In this document: one piece after another, positions 1-7,503 of the stretch
Position numbering within the stretch: the stretch's first letter is position 1
Layout: the number at the start of each line of letters is the position of its first letter
Assembly: GCA_964399985.1 (NCBI GenBank)
Contig: CAYNRY010000001.1
Span: 930,001 to 994,000 of the forward strand
Length of the DNA: 64,000 nt
Direction: 5' to 3'
DNA from: Micavibrio_B sp964399985
Lineage (GTDB): Bacteria > Pseudomonadota > Alphaproteobacteria > Micavibrionales > Micavibrionaceae
The notes under the pieces: model-generated
Database searches by the model: none
What the model was told of the DNA's origin: nothing
Seen by the model: only the letters and a program-made list of their open reading frames with translations
Translations under genes and position numbers: made by a program

Positions 1-709
1 CCTTCATTTGTTCGTTGAGATAATATTCGCGCTGCGTTTTTTCCATCTGGCGCTTGACGCGGCCACGAATGCGCTTTTCAACTTGCAGCACACCGATCTC
101 GCCGTCCATCAGCGAGAAAATATGCTCCATACGTTCGGCGGCATTATTGATCTCAAGAATCTTTTGTTTCTCTTCGAGCTTCAAACTCAAATGAGATGCC
201 ACGGTATCGGACAATTTCGACGCATCGTCGATCTGGTTGATCGAGACGATCACTTCCGGTGGAATTTTTTTGTTGAGCTTGACGTATTCTTCGAACTGCG
301 TTGACAGCGCACGCGACAAAGCCGCCATCTCTTCATTTTGAGGCGTCGCATCTTCTATGATAGATGCATCGACTTCCATGAAATCGTCATTGGCTAAAGG
401 CTGCTCGACCTTGGCGCGGCTTTCGCCTTCGACAAGAACCTTTACCGTTCCGTCCGGCAATTTCAGAAGTTGTAAAATAGTACCGATCGTCCCCGAGGCA
501 TATAAATCGTCAATTGTCGGATCGTCGGTAGTTGGGGATTTTTGCGTTAGAAGAAAAATCTTCTTTCCGCCTTCCATGACTTTTTCGAGAGCCTTCACGG
601 ATTTTTCGCGCCCTACAAATAGCGGCACGATCATATGCGGGAAAACCACGATATCGCGAAGAGGAAGAACGGCATAAGCCTTCGGCATATTTGAACGGAA
701 CCCGATCAT
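1..709 (-). CDS. lon: Lon protease, N-terminal part (cut by window edge)
   Basis: N-terminal 236 residues of the ATP-dependent serine protease Lon, which degrades misfolded and regulatory proteins in the cytosol. The gene runs off the left edge. The product starts MIGFRSNMPKAYAVLPLRD, followed by the typical VVFPHMIVPLFVGREKS stretch and the LON substrate-binding domain. It ends at the coiled helix (KRIRGRVKRQME, then QREYYLNEQMK) that precedes the AAA+ module. The ATPase and Ser-Lys protease domains lie outside the window. ATG at 709 is preceded by AAGGAGT at good spacing; ATG at 688 is an alternative. It lies downstream of clpP on the same strand, with a hairpin between them. Confidence 0.96.
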   Translation of the reverse strand, partial: MIGFRSNMPKAYAVLPLRDIVVFPHMIVPLFVGREKSVKALEKVMEGGKKIFLLTQKSPTTDDPTIDDLYASGTIGTILQLLKLPDGTVKVLVEGESRAKVEQPLANDDFMEVDASIIEDATPQNEEMAALSRALSTQFEEYVKLNKKIPPEVIVSINQIDDASKLSDTVASHLSLKLEEKQKILEINNAAERMEHIFSLMDGEIGVLQVEKRIRGRVKRQMEKTQREYYLNEQMK

Positions 710-756
710 TTTGGTACTCCTTGTCTCACCTTAAATAAGCATGAGACTAAATGTGA

Positions 757-782
757 AAAGCTGGATTAATGCCCAGCTTTTA
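757..782 (-). terminator. Hairpin between clpP and lon
   Basis: AAAAGCTGG (757-765) pairs with CCAGCTTTT across a short loop. On the minus strand the hairpin follows clpP and is trailed by a short T run, so it may end clpP transcripts and leave lon with its own promoter. The T run is short, so termination may be partial. Confidence 0.55.
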
Positions 783-838
783 CTAAAATGGTTAAGATTT
801 TAAGAAATTCAAGGCTTCAGTAAAAAGCCGATAATTAC

Positions 839-1501
839 CTATTTCTTTTCCTCGACAGGCTTAATCACATCATTTCTGGATGTCACGACATGATCGACCA
901 AACCTAGGGCTTTCGACTCCTCGGCTGACAGCCACTTGTCGCGGTCCATCAGGTCTTCCAGCGTTTTATATTTCTGGCCCGTATGCTTGACGTAAGTTTC
1001 GGTCAAAATCTTCTTCAAGCGAACGATTTCTGCGGCCTGAATTTCGATATCGGACGCCATACCCTGCGCACCGCCGGATGGCTGGTGAATCATGATACGG
1101 GAATTTGGCAGGCAGTAACGCTTATTTTCTGCACCAGCCATCAGCAAGAATGAGCCCATAGAACAGGCTTGACCGATACAAACGGTTGAAACGTCAGGCT
1201 TGATATACTGCATCGTATCATACATCGCGAGACCGGAAGACACGACGCCGCCTGGGGAGTTGATGTAGAAGTAAATGTCTTTGCCAGGGTTCTCGGATTC
1301 GAGGAAAAGCAACTGGGCGCAGATTAGCGATGATACGTTGTCATTGACCGGGCCGATCAGGAATATGATGCGCTCTTTCAAAAGGCGCGAATAGATGTCG
1401 AAGGCGCGCTCGCCGCGGTTCGTCTGCTCGATAACGGTTGGGACCAGATAGTTGTTGTAAACGTCCATCGGGTCGCTGTCTTTGGGAATTCTTGGAAACA
1501 T
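839..1501 (-). CDS. clpP: ATP-dependent Clp protease proteolytic subunit ClpP
   Basis: Serine peptidase subunit of the ClpP tetradecamer, which degrades substrates unfolded by ClpX or ClpA. At 220 aa it is close to the family length. The catalytic triad is visible: Ser114 in GQACSMGSF, His139 in MIHQPSGG, Asp188 in DRDKWLS. The handle motif INSPGGVVSSG is also present. The ATG at 1501 follows AAGG. In most alphaproteobacteria the order is tig-clpP-clpX-lon. Here clpX is not between clpP and lon, and another gene separates clpP from tig, so the cluster has been rearranged. Confidence 0.97.
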   Translation of the reverse strand: MFPRIPKDSDPMDVYNNYLVPTVIEQTNRGERAFDIYSRLLKERIIFLIGPVNDNVSSLICAQLLFLESENPGKDIYFYINSPGGVVSSGLAMYDTMQYIKPDVSTVCIGQACSMGSFLLMAGAENKRYCLPNSRIMIHQPSGGAQGMASDIEIQAAEIVRLKKILTETYVKHTGQKYKTLEDLMDRDKWLSAEESKALGLVDHVVTSRNDVIKPVEEKK

Positions 1502-1626
1502 TTATGTGCCTTAAGGTGGGATAACAATGATTAGCTAACCTAGCAAACCTACCGAATTCTTCAAGTGGCAATTAAGATGTTGTTTTTTCTATAGTTTTTG
1601 TCATTCATGAAATTTGCCTTTATTTA

Positions 1627-1655
1627 TTGACATAAGGCATGCCATGGTATAGCTT
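1627..1655 (+). promoter_or_regulatory. Likely sigma70-type promoter for the pentapeptide-repeat gene
   Basis: A perfect -35 box TTGACA at 1627-1632 is followed 17 nt later by TAGCTT (1650-1655), or 15 nt later by TATAGC. The predicted start near 1662 gives a leader of about 18 nt before the ATG at 1680. Inferred from sequence only. Confidence 0.5.
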
Positions 1656-1679
1656 ATTAGACAAATTAATGAGTTTATA

Positions 1680-2180
1680 ATGAAAAATAAAAGCACCTCG
1701 CTGACAGAGCTTCATCCTTCCAAAAATCTTTCGAAATTTAGTTTAACTGAAGATTTATTTGAAACTTTAGATGCAATTTTTGCTGCGCCCGACGATTCAA
1801 AACTGTCTTATCTCTTTAAACAAGCTGGCCTAGACCCTAAACAAGATTTAATGGGTTTTCCGTTATTTGAAGGAGGATCATTCAAGGATGAAGGTTTTTA
1901 TTATGAACGCGCAAACCTTCGAAATACTAATTTAAGAGAAACACAATGGAATGATAACGTTTCTCTATATGGCACCTTACTCGAAGGCGCAGATTTAACA
2001 GGCGCCCTAGGTCTGACTGAAGAAAAATTGTCTGAAGCTTACATTGATGATAACACGATCTTGCCAGAAGCCTTGGATCGTCAGAAAATTTATGATTTGC
2101 ATGCCGCTTTGGAAATGCCTGGAGCACCGCCTTTAAAACCCGATAATGGCTCTTCGCAAATTTCTTGTGATCCTAGCTAA
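1680..2180 (+). CDS. Pentapeptide-repeat protein
   Basis: A 166-aa protein of unknown function. Residues about 80-125 carry degenerate pentapeptide repeats (ERANLRNTNLRETQW, then LLEGADLTGAL). They are followed by the LTEEKLSEAYIDDNTILPE tail common at the end of bacterial pentapeptide-repeat proteins, which fold as a right-handed quadrilateral beta-helix. The first ~70 residues show no recognisable domain, signal peptide or membrane segment. The gene is AT-rich compared with its neighbours, lies on the opposite strand and sits between clpP and tig, which are normally adjacent, so it looks like a later insertion. A weak GAG ribosome site precedes the ATG. The fold is probable; the function is unknown. 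Confidence 0.75.
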   Translation: MKNKSTSLTELHPSKNLSKFSLTEDLFETLDAIFAAPDDSKLSYLFKQAGLDPKQDLMGFPLFEGGSFKDEGFYYERANLRNTNLRETQWNDNVSLYGTLLEGADLTGALGLTEEKLSEAYIDDNTILPEALDRQKIYDLHAALEMPGAPPLKPDNGSSQISCDPS

Positions 2181-2223
2181 AATAAAAAAACTCTGCGCCA
2201 CTGCGGCAAAATTTGTCCATCAT

Positions 2224-2263
2224 CTGGATTGCCACGTCGGCCTGCGACCTCCTCGCAATGACA
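2224..2263. repeat. Dispersed-type intergenic repeat
   Basis: The minus strand reads TTGTCATTGCGAGGAGG and ends GACGTGGCAATCCAGA. This matches the style of short intergenic repeats found in many copies in other bacterial genomes. Only one copy is in this window. It lies between two converging genes. Confidence 0.45.
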
Positions 2264-2300
2264 ATTCTTTAAAAACTTCGGTTCTTCGAGTTTATAAAAA

Positions 2301-2326
2301 AAAGACGGAGTAAAACCTCCGTCTTT
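2301..2326. terminator. Bidirectional terminator between the pentapeptide gene and tig
   Basis: A perfect 10-bp stem, AAAGACGGAG against CTCCGTCTTT, with a 6-nt loop and A/T runs on both sides. It sits between two converging genes and can serve both. Confidence 0.85.
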
Positions 2327-2362
2327 TATAATCCTTACAGTTTACCGCCTACCGTATACTGC

Positions 2363-3712
2363 TCACTTTTTAGCAGCTTTTTTCTTTGGCTTTGGCAACT
2401 CTTCATCGTCCTTGGCCAGTTCTTCGGCGGATACTTCTTTCTCGGTTATATTCGCCTGTCCGAGGATAAAGTCGACGACTTTCTCTTCATACAGCGGTGC
2501 GCGGAAAGATTCGATAACTTGAGGATTCTTGGAATAGAATTCAAGCACCTGGGTTTCCTGACCCGGGTATTTACGGGCTTCGGCATGGATCGCGCGGCGA
2601 ACTTCTTCGTTTGATACTTCCACCTTGTTCTGGCGACCGATTTCGGCCAGTACCAGACCGAGGCGAACGCGGCGCTCCGCGATCGTTTTTAATTCTTCTA
2701 TTTCTTCATCTGTCAGCTTCTCGCCGGACTGCTCTTTTTCACGCTCCATCTGCTTGGTGATCGCCTCGCATTCGATGTCGATCATTCCTTGCGGCATTTC
2801 GAAATCATGCGTTTCGTCCAGAGCGTCTAAAAGAGCGCGCTTTACTTTCATGCGTGTCATTTGCTCGTAATCGCCGGAAATCTGGCCGGAAATAAGCTCT
2901 TTCATTTTATCGAGGCTTTCAACTTTCAGCTTTTTCGCCAACTCGTCGTCGATCTTCATTTCGCCCGGCTCGCGCAGTTCCTTGATATCGACATGGAACA
3001 TGGCGGGCTGACCTGCAAGTTCGCGCTGGCCGTAATCTTCAGGGAATGTCACGTCTACATGGACGTGATCACCGACTTTTTTGCCGACCAGTTGCTCTTC
3101 AAAACCCGGGATCAATTGACCGGAACCAAGCTCGACCTGCATATCATGGCCGGACATACCCGGAACCGATTTGCCTTCTTTCGTCTGGCCGTGGAAATCC
3201 ACGAGAACGATATCGCCCATTTTCGTGGCGCGGGCTTCTTCCACTTTCGTGAAATCGCGGTTGTTCTTGGCGATTTTCTCCAGCATCTCGTTAACGGCGG
3301 AATCAGCCACTTTGGCAACCGGCTTTTCAATGTTGAGTTTGCTCAAATCCGCAATTTCGAATGTCGGTAAAGATTCGATCTTCATCGTATAAGTTAGGTC
3401 GTCATTTTCATCGAATTTGTTCTCATTCGCCAATTCGATTTTCGGCTGCATCGCAGGACGAATATCCTGTTCTTTCAGGGCCTTTGCGGAAGTTTCTTGA
3501 ATTGTTTTCTCAAGAACTTCGCCCATAATCATCGTGCCGTATTTCTGTTTCAAAACCTGCATCGGAATCTTGCCCGGACGAAATCCTGGAACCTTGGCAT
3601 TTTTGCCATAAGCAGTCAGCTCGCGCTCAACAGTTTTTTGAATGTCAGCGGACGGAACCACGACTTCTAGTTCGGTTGTCAGGCCTTCTTTTTTTAAAAC
3701 AGATACTTTCAT
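2363..3712 (-). CDS. tig: Trigger factor (ribosome-associated chaperone and prolyl isomerase)
   Basis: 449-aa trigger factor, which binds the ribosome exit tunnel and folds nascent chains. It has the N-terminal ribosome-binding domain with the signature GFRPGKIPMQVLKQKYG, an FKBP-type PPIase domain from about residue 150 (GDIVLVDFHG, VGDHVHVDVTFPEDYG) and the helical C-terminal chaperone arms. The Lys-rich tail is KPKKKAAKK. I place the start at the ATG at 3712 (MKVSVLKKEGL). The open frame extends further upstream, but that stretch is the tRNA-Leu gene read as protein. It heads the tig-clpP-lon neighbourhood. Confidence 0.96.
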   Translation of the reverse strand: MKVSVLKKEGLTTELEVVVPSADIQKTVERELTAYGKNAKVPGFRPGKIPMQVLKQKYGTMIMGEVLEKTIQETSAKALKEQDIRPAMQPKIELANENKFDENDDLTYTMKIESLPTFEIADLSKLNIEKPVAKVADSAVNEMLEKIAKNNRDFTKVEEARATKMGDIVLVDFHGQTKEGKSVPGMSGHDMQVELGSGQLIPGFEEQLVGKKVGDHVHVDVTFPEDYGQRELAGQPAMFHVDIKELREPGEMKIDDELAKKLKVESLDKMKELISGQISGDYEQMTRMKVKRALLDALDETHDFEMPQGMIDIECEAITKQMEREKEQSGEKLTDEEIEELKTIAERRVRLGLVLAEIGRQNKVEVSNEEVRRAIHAEARKYPGQETQVLEFYSKNPQVIESFRAPLYEEKVVDFILGQANITEKEVSAEELAKDDEELPKPKKKAAKK

Positions 3713-3760
3713 GGTTTTCTTCACTTTTGAGTTTAAATCTTGCGTTGCAGGACTTGCCTG

Positions 3761-3789
3761 CCATCCGAAGCCTGAAAGGCGAAGGATGG
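3761..3789. repeat. Palindromic repeat abutting the 3' end of tRNA-Leu
   Basis: CCATCC and GGATGG flank an inner GCCT-gaa-AGGC stem. The palindrome overlaps the last bases (CCA) of the tRNA-Leu gene on the minus strand. CCATCC...GGATGG hairpins of this kind occur as dispersed repeats in some alphaproteobacteria. It may also act as a tRNA processing or termination hairpin. Confidence 0.5.
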
Positions 3790-3871
3790 TGCGGGTAGAG
3801 GGACTTGAACCCCCACGGGTCGCCCCGTCAGAACCTAAATCTGATGCGTCTGCCAATTTCGCCATACCCGC
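3787..3871 (-). tRNA. tRNA-Leu (UAG)
   Basis: 85-nt class II tRNA. Acceptor strands GCGGGTA and TACCCGC pair, the anticodon loop is TTTAGGT with anticodon TAG, a variable arm is present, and the T arm contains GGTTCAAGTCC. CCA is encoded at 3787-3789. It lies upstream of tig on the same strand. Confidence 0.96.
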
Positions 3872-4014
3872 TCATTGGAACGCATGCTTGTAATGCTTTT
3901 AATTGGGAAAGCCAAGGGTAAAATTACAGATTTGAGATCCATTTTTGCAGGAAACTGATTTCTTGCCAAAATCTGCCTTCTCTCTAAAGTGCCCTTCAAA
4001 TTATGAGGGATAGA

Positions 4015-4737
4015 ATGACCAATTTAATCAACGGCGGCTTTTTGATCGTTAAAGCACAGGCCAAAGGCCAGGATATGACTTTGCTGCCGGCAAAACTACG
4101 CAGTGCGAGCGAATGTATCTGCGATCAATTCCCACACCCTGCCGTCATTGAATGGGCCGAGAGCTCAGAAGAAGAGCAAAAAGACTATCTCGAGAAAATA
4201 GGCATCCCTCTTTCACGCGCCTCCGAAGCAACGAAATGGAGTACGGATAATTTCGAAAGCAATATCGGCTGGCCCAATATATTTTATAATCTTAAGACCG
4301 CAAAGGCCGCAAAAGAGCTGTTTTTTAAAGATAATCTCGACATCTCTGTTCTCGGCGTCGGCCTACCACAGGAATACGCTTCTTCTTATATTGAATTTGC
4401 TACCGCCTCACTAAAACGTCCGGATAGCAATGAAGATTTCGGCAAATCGGGCACGCTCGATATGATCGAAAAGAATGAAGCTCTTCCTGAAGGCGGCAAG
4501 CTTCTCGGTTACGAACTTTTATCGACAGAAGATCAAGGCATGATTCTGCATAGCTATATGTGCAGCGCTTGGGAAAAGGATTTCTCTTTGGCTTTGGGCA
4601 TTAAACCTAATAAGGACGGATTTCTGCCTGATCTAGAAAATGCTCAAAAATGCCTCTCAGAACTTGAGAAACATACGGAAGATCCAGATGTCGAAGCCGG
4701 TCTTTGGCTACCATGGGCTATTTTTGAATATAGCTAA
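4015..4737 (+). CDS. Conserved-looking protein of unknown function
   Basis: A soluble 240-aa protein that I cannot assign. It starts MTNLINGGFLIVKAQAKGQD. The ATG at 4015 is preferred over the one at 4003 because GAGGGA sits directly before it. The C-terminal third has the most patterned sequence: LGYELLS, HSYMCSAWEKD, LGIKPNKDGFLPD, and GLWLPWAIFEYS at the very end. No signal peptide or membrane segment is seen. Its stop codon interlocks with that of nnrD (4-bp overlap CTAA). It could be an accessory gene of immunity or effector type, but nothing in the sequence proves that. Confidence 0.75.
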   Translation: MTNLINGGFLIVKAQAKGQDMTLLPAKLRSASECICDQFPHPAVIEWAESSEEEQKDYLEKIGIPLSRASEATKWSTDNFESNIGWPNIFYNLKTAKAAKELFFKDNLDISVLGVGLPQEYASSYIEFATASLKRPDSNEDFGKSGTLDMIEKNEALPEGGKLLGYELLSTEDQGMILHSYMCSAWEKDFSLALGIKPNKDGFLPDLENAQKCLSELEKHTEDPDVEAGLWLPWAIFEYS

Positions 4738-5513
4738 TTATTGAGCAAATTCTGCCAGGCTGATTTAATTTGATCAGGCAAATCTGCCGAAATCATTCCC
4801 GGCCCCGCTAATTGCGATGCCTCACCATGCATCCATACAGCCGCGCAAACGCTTTCAAAAAGCATATCTTTATGCTCATGCCATGCGGCAAAGCCTGCAA
4901 TCATTCCGGCAAGAACATCGCCGCTTCCTGCCGTGGCCAGCCAGGGCGATCCGTTAATGATGATCTCAAACCGTCCGTCCGGTGCGGCAATAATGGTCTT
5001 ACGACCTTTCAAAACAATGATTGATCTGCAAAGTTTTGCCGCCTTGACCGCCCTATCCGCTTTTTCACCCGAAATATCGGGGAATAACCTCTCAAACTCG
5101 CCTTCATGCGGGGTAAGCACACATTTCTCGTGGGTTTTGCTTAGAATGAAAGGCTTCAAGGCATCAGCATCCAAAACACAGATCTTCCCCGATGCGACAG
5201 TATCAAGAACAGGTTTCTCTATTTCACAGCCTGCGCCGGGGCCGATTAAAAGCGCATTTCGCCGTTTATCCTGAAAATGATCTTTAAAATCAGTCATTTC
5301 CTCAATAATTAGACTTGTGGATAACTGATGGTATAAGTAGGTGGTTTCACGGGGAGCGGCGATTGTGACCAATCCTGCTCCCATTCTTAAAGCTGAAATA
5401 GCCCCTAAACCGGCGGCCCCGGTCATTTGCGATCCGCCATAAACGACGACATGACCATAATCATATTTGTGCTTATCCGGAGATTTGGCTTTGATGAGTT
5501 TTTTCCAGTCCAT
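4734..5513 (-). CDS. nnrD: ADP-dependent NAD(P)H-hydrate dehydratase (NnrD), stand-alone
   Basis: Repairs damaged NADH and NADPH hydrates using ADP. The 259-aa protein has the ribokinase-like fold signatures of the YjeF C-terminal family: YGGSQMTGAAGLGA near the start, GPGAG, DADALKPF, VLTPHEGEFERLF, and the nucleotide-binding TAGSGDVLAGMIAG near residue 215. Most bacteria fuse this domain to the NnrE epimerase. Here it is alone and no epimerase gene is visible nearby. The region before its start contains a structured element also found before cysE. Confidence 0.92.
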   Translation of the reverse strand: MDWKKLIKAKSPDKHKYDYGHVVVYGGSQMTGAAGLGAISALRMGAGLVTIAAPRETTYLYHQLSTSLIIEEMTDFKDHFQDKRRNALLIGPGAGCEIEKPVLDTVASGKICVLDADALKPFILSKTHEKCVLTPHEGEFERLFPDISGEKADRAVKAAKLCRSIIVLKGRKTIIAAPDGRFEIIINGSPWLATAGSGDVLAGMIAGFAAWHEHKDMLFESVCAAVWMHGEASQLAGPGMISADLPDQIKSAWQNLLNN

Positions 5514-5572
5514 TCCTACAATCTAGCAGGATTTTCTTGAAAATAAAGGAAATTAGTCCTACCATCATTAGG

Positions 5573-5634
5573 TTAGGCTTTAGCATGAAAAGCCACGCCG
5601 TTTTTTCGGCTCTCTCAAGGAAAACCAGAGGGGA
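5573..5634. repeat. Structured intergenic element, copy 1
   Basis: A 62-bp element about 90% identical to 48697-48758. It holds GGCTTT...AAAGCC and GCCG...CGGC hairpins, an alternative GTGGC/CATGC-type pairing, and a conserved AAGGAAAnCCAGAGGGGA block. On the minus strand it lies about 60 nt before the nnrD start; the second copy lies about 35 nt before cysE. It could be a dispersed palindromic repeat or a cis-acting RNA. Confidence 0.75.
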
Positions 5635-5748
5635 CTAATATTAAATCTCACCTACTTACGTAGGCAGGCATCTAGCCTTATTAGGACATCCTTTTTCCAT
5701 GCGATAAAACGAAAAGAACAAAATAAAAAATATGTGAATAGGAATAAA

Positions 5749-5764
5749 TGCTTCACGTGAAACG
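5749..5764. promoter_or_regulatory. parS-like ParB-binding site
   Basis: TGCTTCACGTGAAACG matches the chromosomal parS consensus TGTTTCACGTGAAACA at 14 of 16 positions, including the whole TTCACGTGAAAC core. It is intergenic, 9 bp from the tRNA-His 3' end. Such sites nucleate ParB spreading and usually cluster near the replication origin. Confidence 0.6.
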
Positions 5765-5772
5765 TTTAGGAA

Positions 5773-5848
5773 TGGGGCGATCGACGGGGCTTGAACCCGC
5801 GACCACTCGGACCACAACCGAGGGCTCTACCACTGAGCTACGACCGCC
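5773..5848 (-). tRNA. tRNA-His (GUG)
   Basis: Acceptor GCGGTCG pairs with CGATCGC. The anticodon loop TTGTGGT gives GTG, and CCA is encoded (5773-5775). A G precedes the acceptor and faces a C discriminator, the G-1:C73 pair that histidyl-tRNA synthetase uses in most bacteria. Confidence 0.96.
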
Positions 5849-6034
5849 ACAATTCCTAAGGCGCTATATATCTGAAATATGAGGCTTTTTGTCCAGCGAA
5901 AAATCACGGGAATTACCTTCTTTCTTCTATGGACGCATTTTTGTGCGCGTGCTAAAAAACCTTCCATTCCAGAATATCTGGTCTGCAAGTAGCGCATGGG
6001 TGCGCTGCATCAACTTTTCTAGGGAGTTCCTTTA

Positions 6035-7468
6035 ATGTCATCTACAAGCGTTCCAAAATTCAAAAACGCAGGCGAATTTATCAAGTTTCTTGAAGCAAAC
6101 GACTATCAATATGTCGATTTCATTTTCTGTGATATCCGCGGCAAGCAACAACACTGCGATATGCATATATCCGTAGTAGATGAAGACATGATCAATGTCG
6201 GCGCATTTTTCGACGGCTCATCGATTGCCGGTTGGAAAGCGATCAATGAATCGGACATGATCCTGAAACCTGATTTGAACAAAGTCGTTATCGATCCCTT
6301 CTCCGCCCAGGCAAAAGTCAAAATCTTCTGTGACGTTATCGAACCGTCAACAAAAGACAATTATGGCCGCTGCCCTCGCTCCATTGCGAAAAAAGCAGAG
6401 GCTTACATTCAAACAATCGGTTTGGCTGATACGGCTTTCTTCGGTCCTGAAGCTGAATTCTTCGTATTCGACGACGTAAAATACTCCGTCAAAATGAATA
6501 AGGTTTCATACGAAATCGATAGCAACGAAGGTCCTTATAATTCTGACCGCGTGATCGAAACCGGCAATCTTGCCCACCGTCCGCGCGTCAAAGGCGGTTA
6601 TTTCCCTGATACGCCTCTCGATACGGGCACAGATCTTCGCGCTGAAATGCTGACAGTTCTGGCTGGCATGGGCGTGCCTGTTGAAAAGCACCACCACGAA
6701 GTTGCACCGTCACAACACGAGCTTGGGGTGAAATTCGCGACATTGATTGAAGCGGCTGATAACATGATCCTGTACAAATACGCCGTTCACAACGTAGCGG
6801 CTGCGTATGGCAAAACAGCAACTTTCATGCCGAAACCTGTCTATGGCGATAACGGTTCTGGCATGCACGTTCATCAATCCTTGTGGAAAGATGGCAAGCC
6901 GCTTTTCGCTGGTGAGCAATATGCGGGATTGTCCGATACATGCCTCTACTATATCGGCGGTATCATTAAACATGCACAAGCGATCAACGCGATTACAAAC
7001 CCGACGACAAACTCTTACAAGCGTTTGGTTCCCGGGTACGAAGCGCCGGTTCTTCTGGCTTACTCTTCCAGAAACCGCTCTGCATCATGCCGTATTCCGT
7101 ACTCTATCTCACCTAAAGGTAAACGCGTTGAAGTTCGTTTCCCTGATCCGACAGCCAACCCTTACCTCGCTTTCGCTGCGATGTTGATGGCCGGCCTTGA
7201 TGGTATCAAGAACAAAATTCACCCGGGCGAAGCCATGGACATGAATTTGTATGATCTGTCTCCGGCAGAGTTGATGAAAGTGCCGAATGTTTGCGGCTCG
7301 CTTCGTCAAGCTTTGAACGCTTTGGCAACAGATCACGACTTCCTGCTTGAAGGCGGCGTCTTTACAAAAGACTTCATCGAAAGCTATATCGAGCTTCGCA
7401 TGGAAGAAGTGCTGGCATACGAAACCATGCCGCACCCGATCGAATACGATATGTACTACTCTTCATAA
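6035..7468 (+). CDS. glnA: Glutamine synthetase, type I
   Basis: Makes glutamine from glutamate, ammonia and ATP, the main nitrogen assimilation step; type I enzymes form dodecamers. The 477-aa product carries the GS signatures FDGSSIAGW (residue ~66), the glutamate- and metal-binding GPEAEFFVFD (~135), KHHHEVAPSQHELG (~220) and NRSASCRIP (~350). Tyr406 in MNLYDLSP matches the adenylylation site, so activity is probably controlled by GlnE and PII. ATG 6035 follows GGGAG. glnB, the usual partner upstream, is absent here; tRNA-His lies upstream instead. Confidence 0.98.
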   Translation: MSSTSVPKFKNAGEFIKFLEANDYQYVDFIFCDIRGKQQHCDMHISVVDEDMINVGAFFDGSSIAGWKAINESDMILKPDLNKVVIDPFSAQAKVKIFCDVIEPSTKDNYGRCPRSIAKKAEAYIQTIGLADTAFFGPEAEFFVFDDVKYSVKMNKVSYEIDSNEGPYNSDRVIETGNLAHRPRVKGGYFPDTPLDTGTDLRAEMLTVLAGMGVPVEKHHHEVAPSQHELGVKFATLIEAADNMILYKYAVHNVAAAYGKTATFMPKPVYGDNGSGMHVHQSLWKDGKPLFAGEQYAGLSDTCLYYIGGIIKHAQAINAITNPTTNSYKRLVPGYEAPVLLAYSSRNRSASCRIPYSISPKGKRVEVRFPDPTANPYLAFAAMLMAGLDGIKNKIHPGEAMDMNLYDLSPAELMKVPNVCGSLRQALNALATDHDFLLEGGVFTKDFIESYIELRMEEVLAYETMPHPIEYDMYYSS

Positions 7469-7476
7469 GAACAAAG

Positions 7477-7503
7477 AAAACCCCGCCTTTCGCGGGGTTT
7501 TTT
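7477..7503. terminator. Terminator between glnA and the amidase gene
   Basis: AAAACCCCGC pairs with GCGGGGTTTT with a 5-nt loop, followed by T residues. It overlaps the stop codon of the converging amidase gene by 2 bp and can end both transcripts. Confidence 0.92.

Noticed and set aside
3713..3865. N-terminal extension of trigger factor by 51 residues
   Set aside because: The extra residues (MAKLADASDLGSD...) are the tRNA-Leu gene translated; the true start is the ATG at 3712.
5992..6005. GCGCA-tggg-TGCGC palindrome upstream of glnA as an NtrC site
   Set aside because: It does not match the TGCACC-type NtrC consensus well and no sigma54 -24/-12 element was found.
6506..7435. Long antisense frames opposite glnA, and similar ones opposite parE, lptD and the helicase genes
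   Set aside because: They are shadows of strongly coding genes in the opposite frame, with no ribosome sites or recognisable domains.
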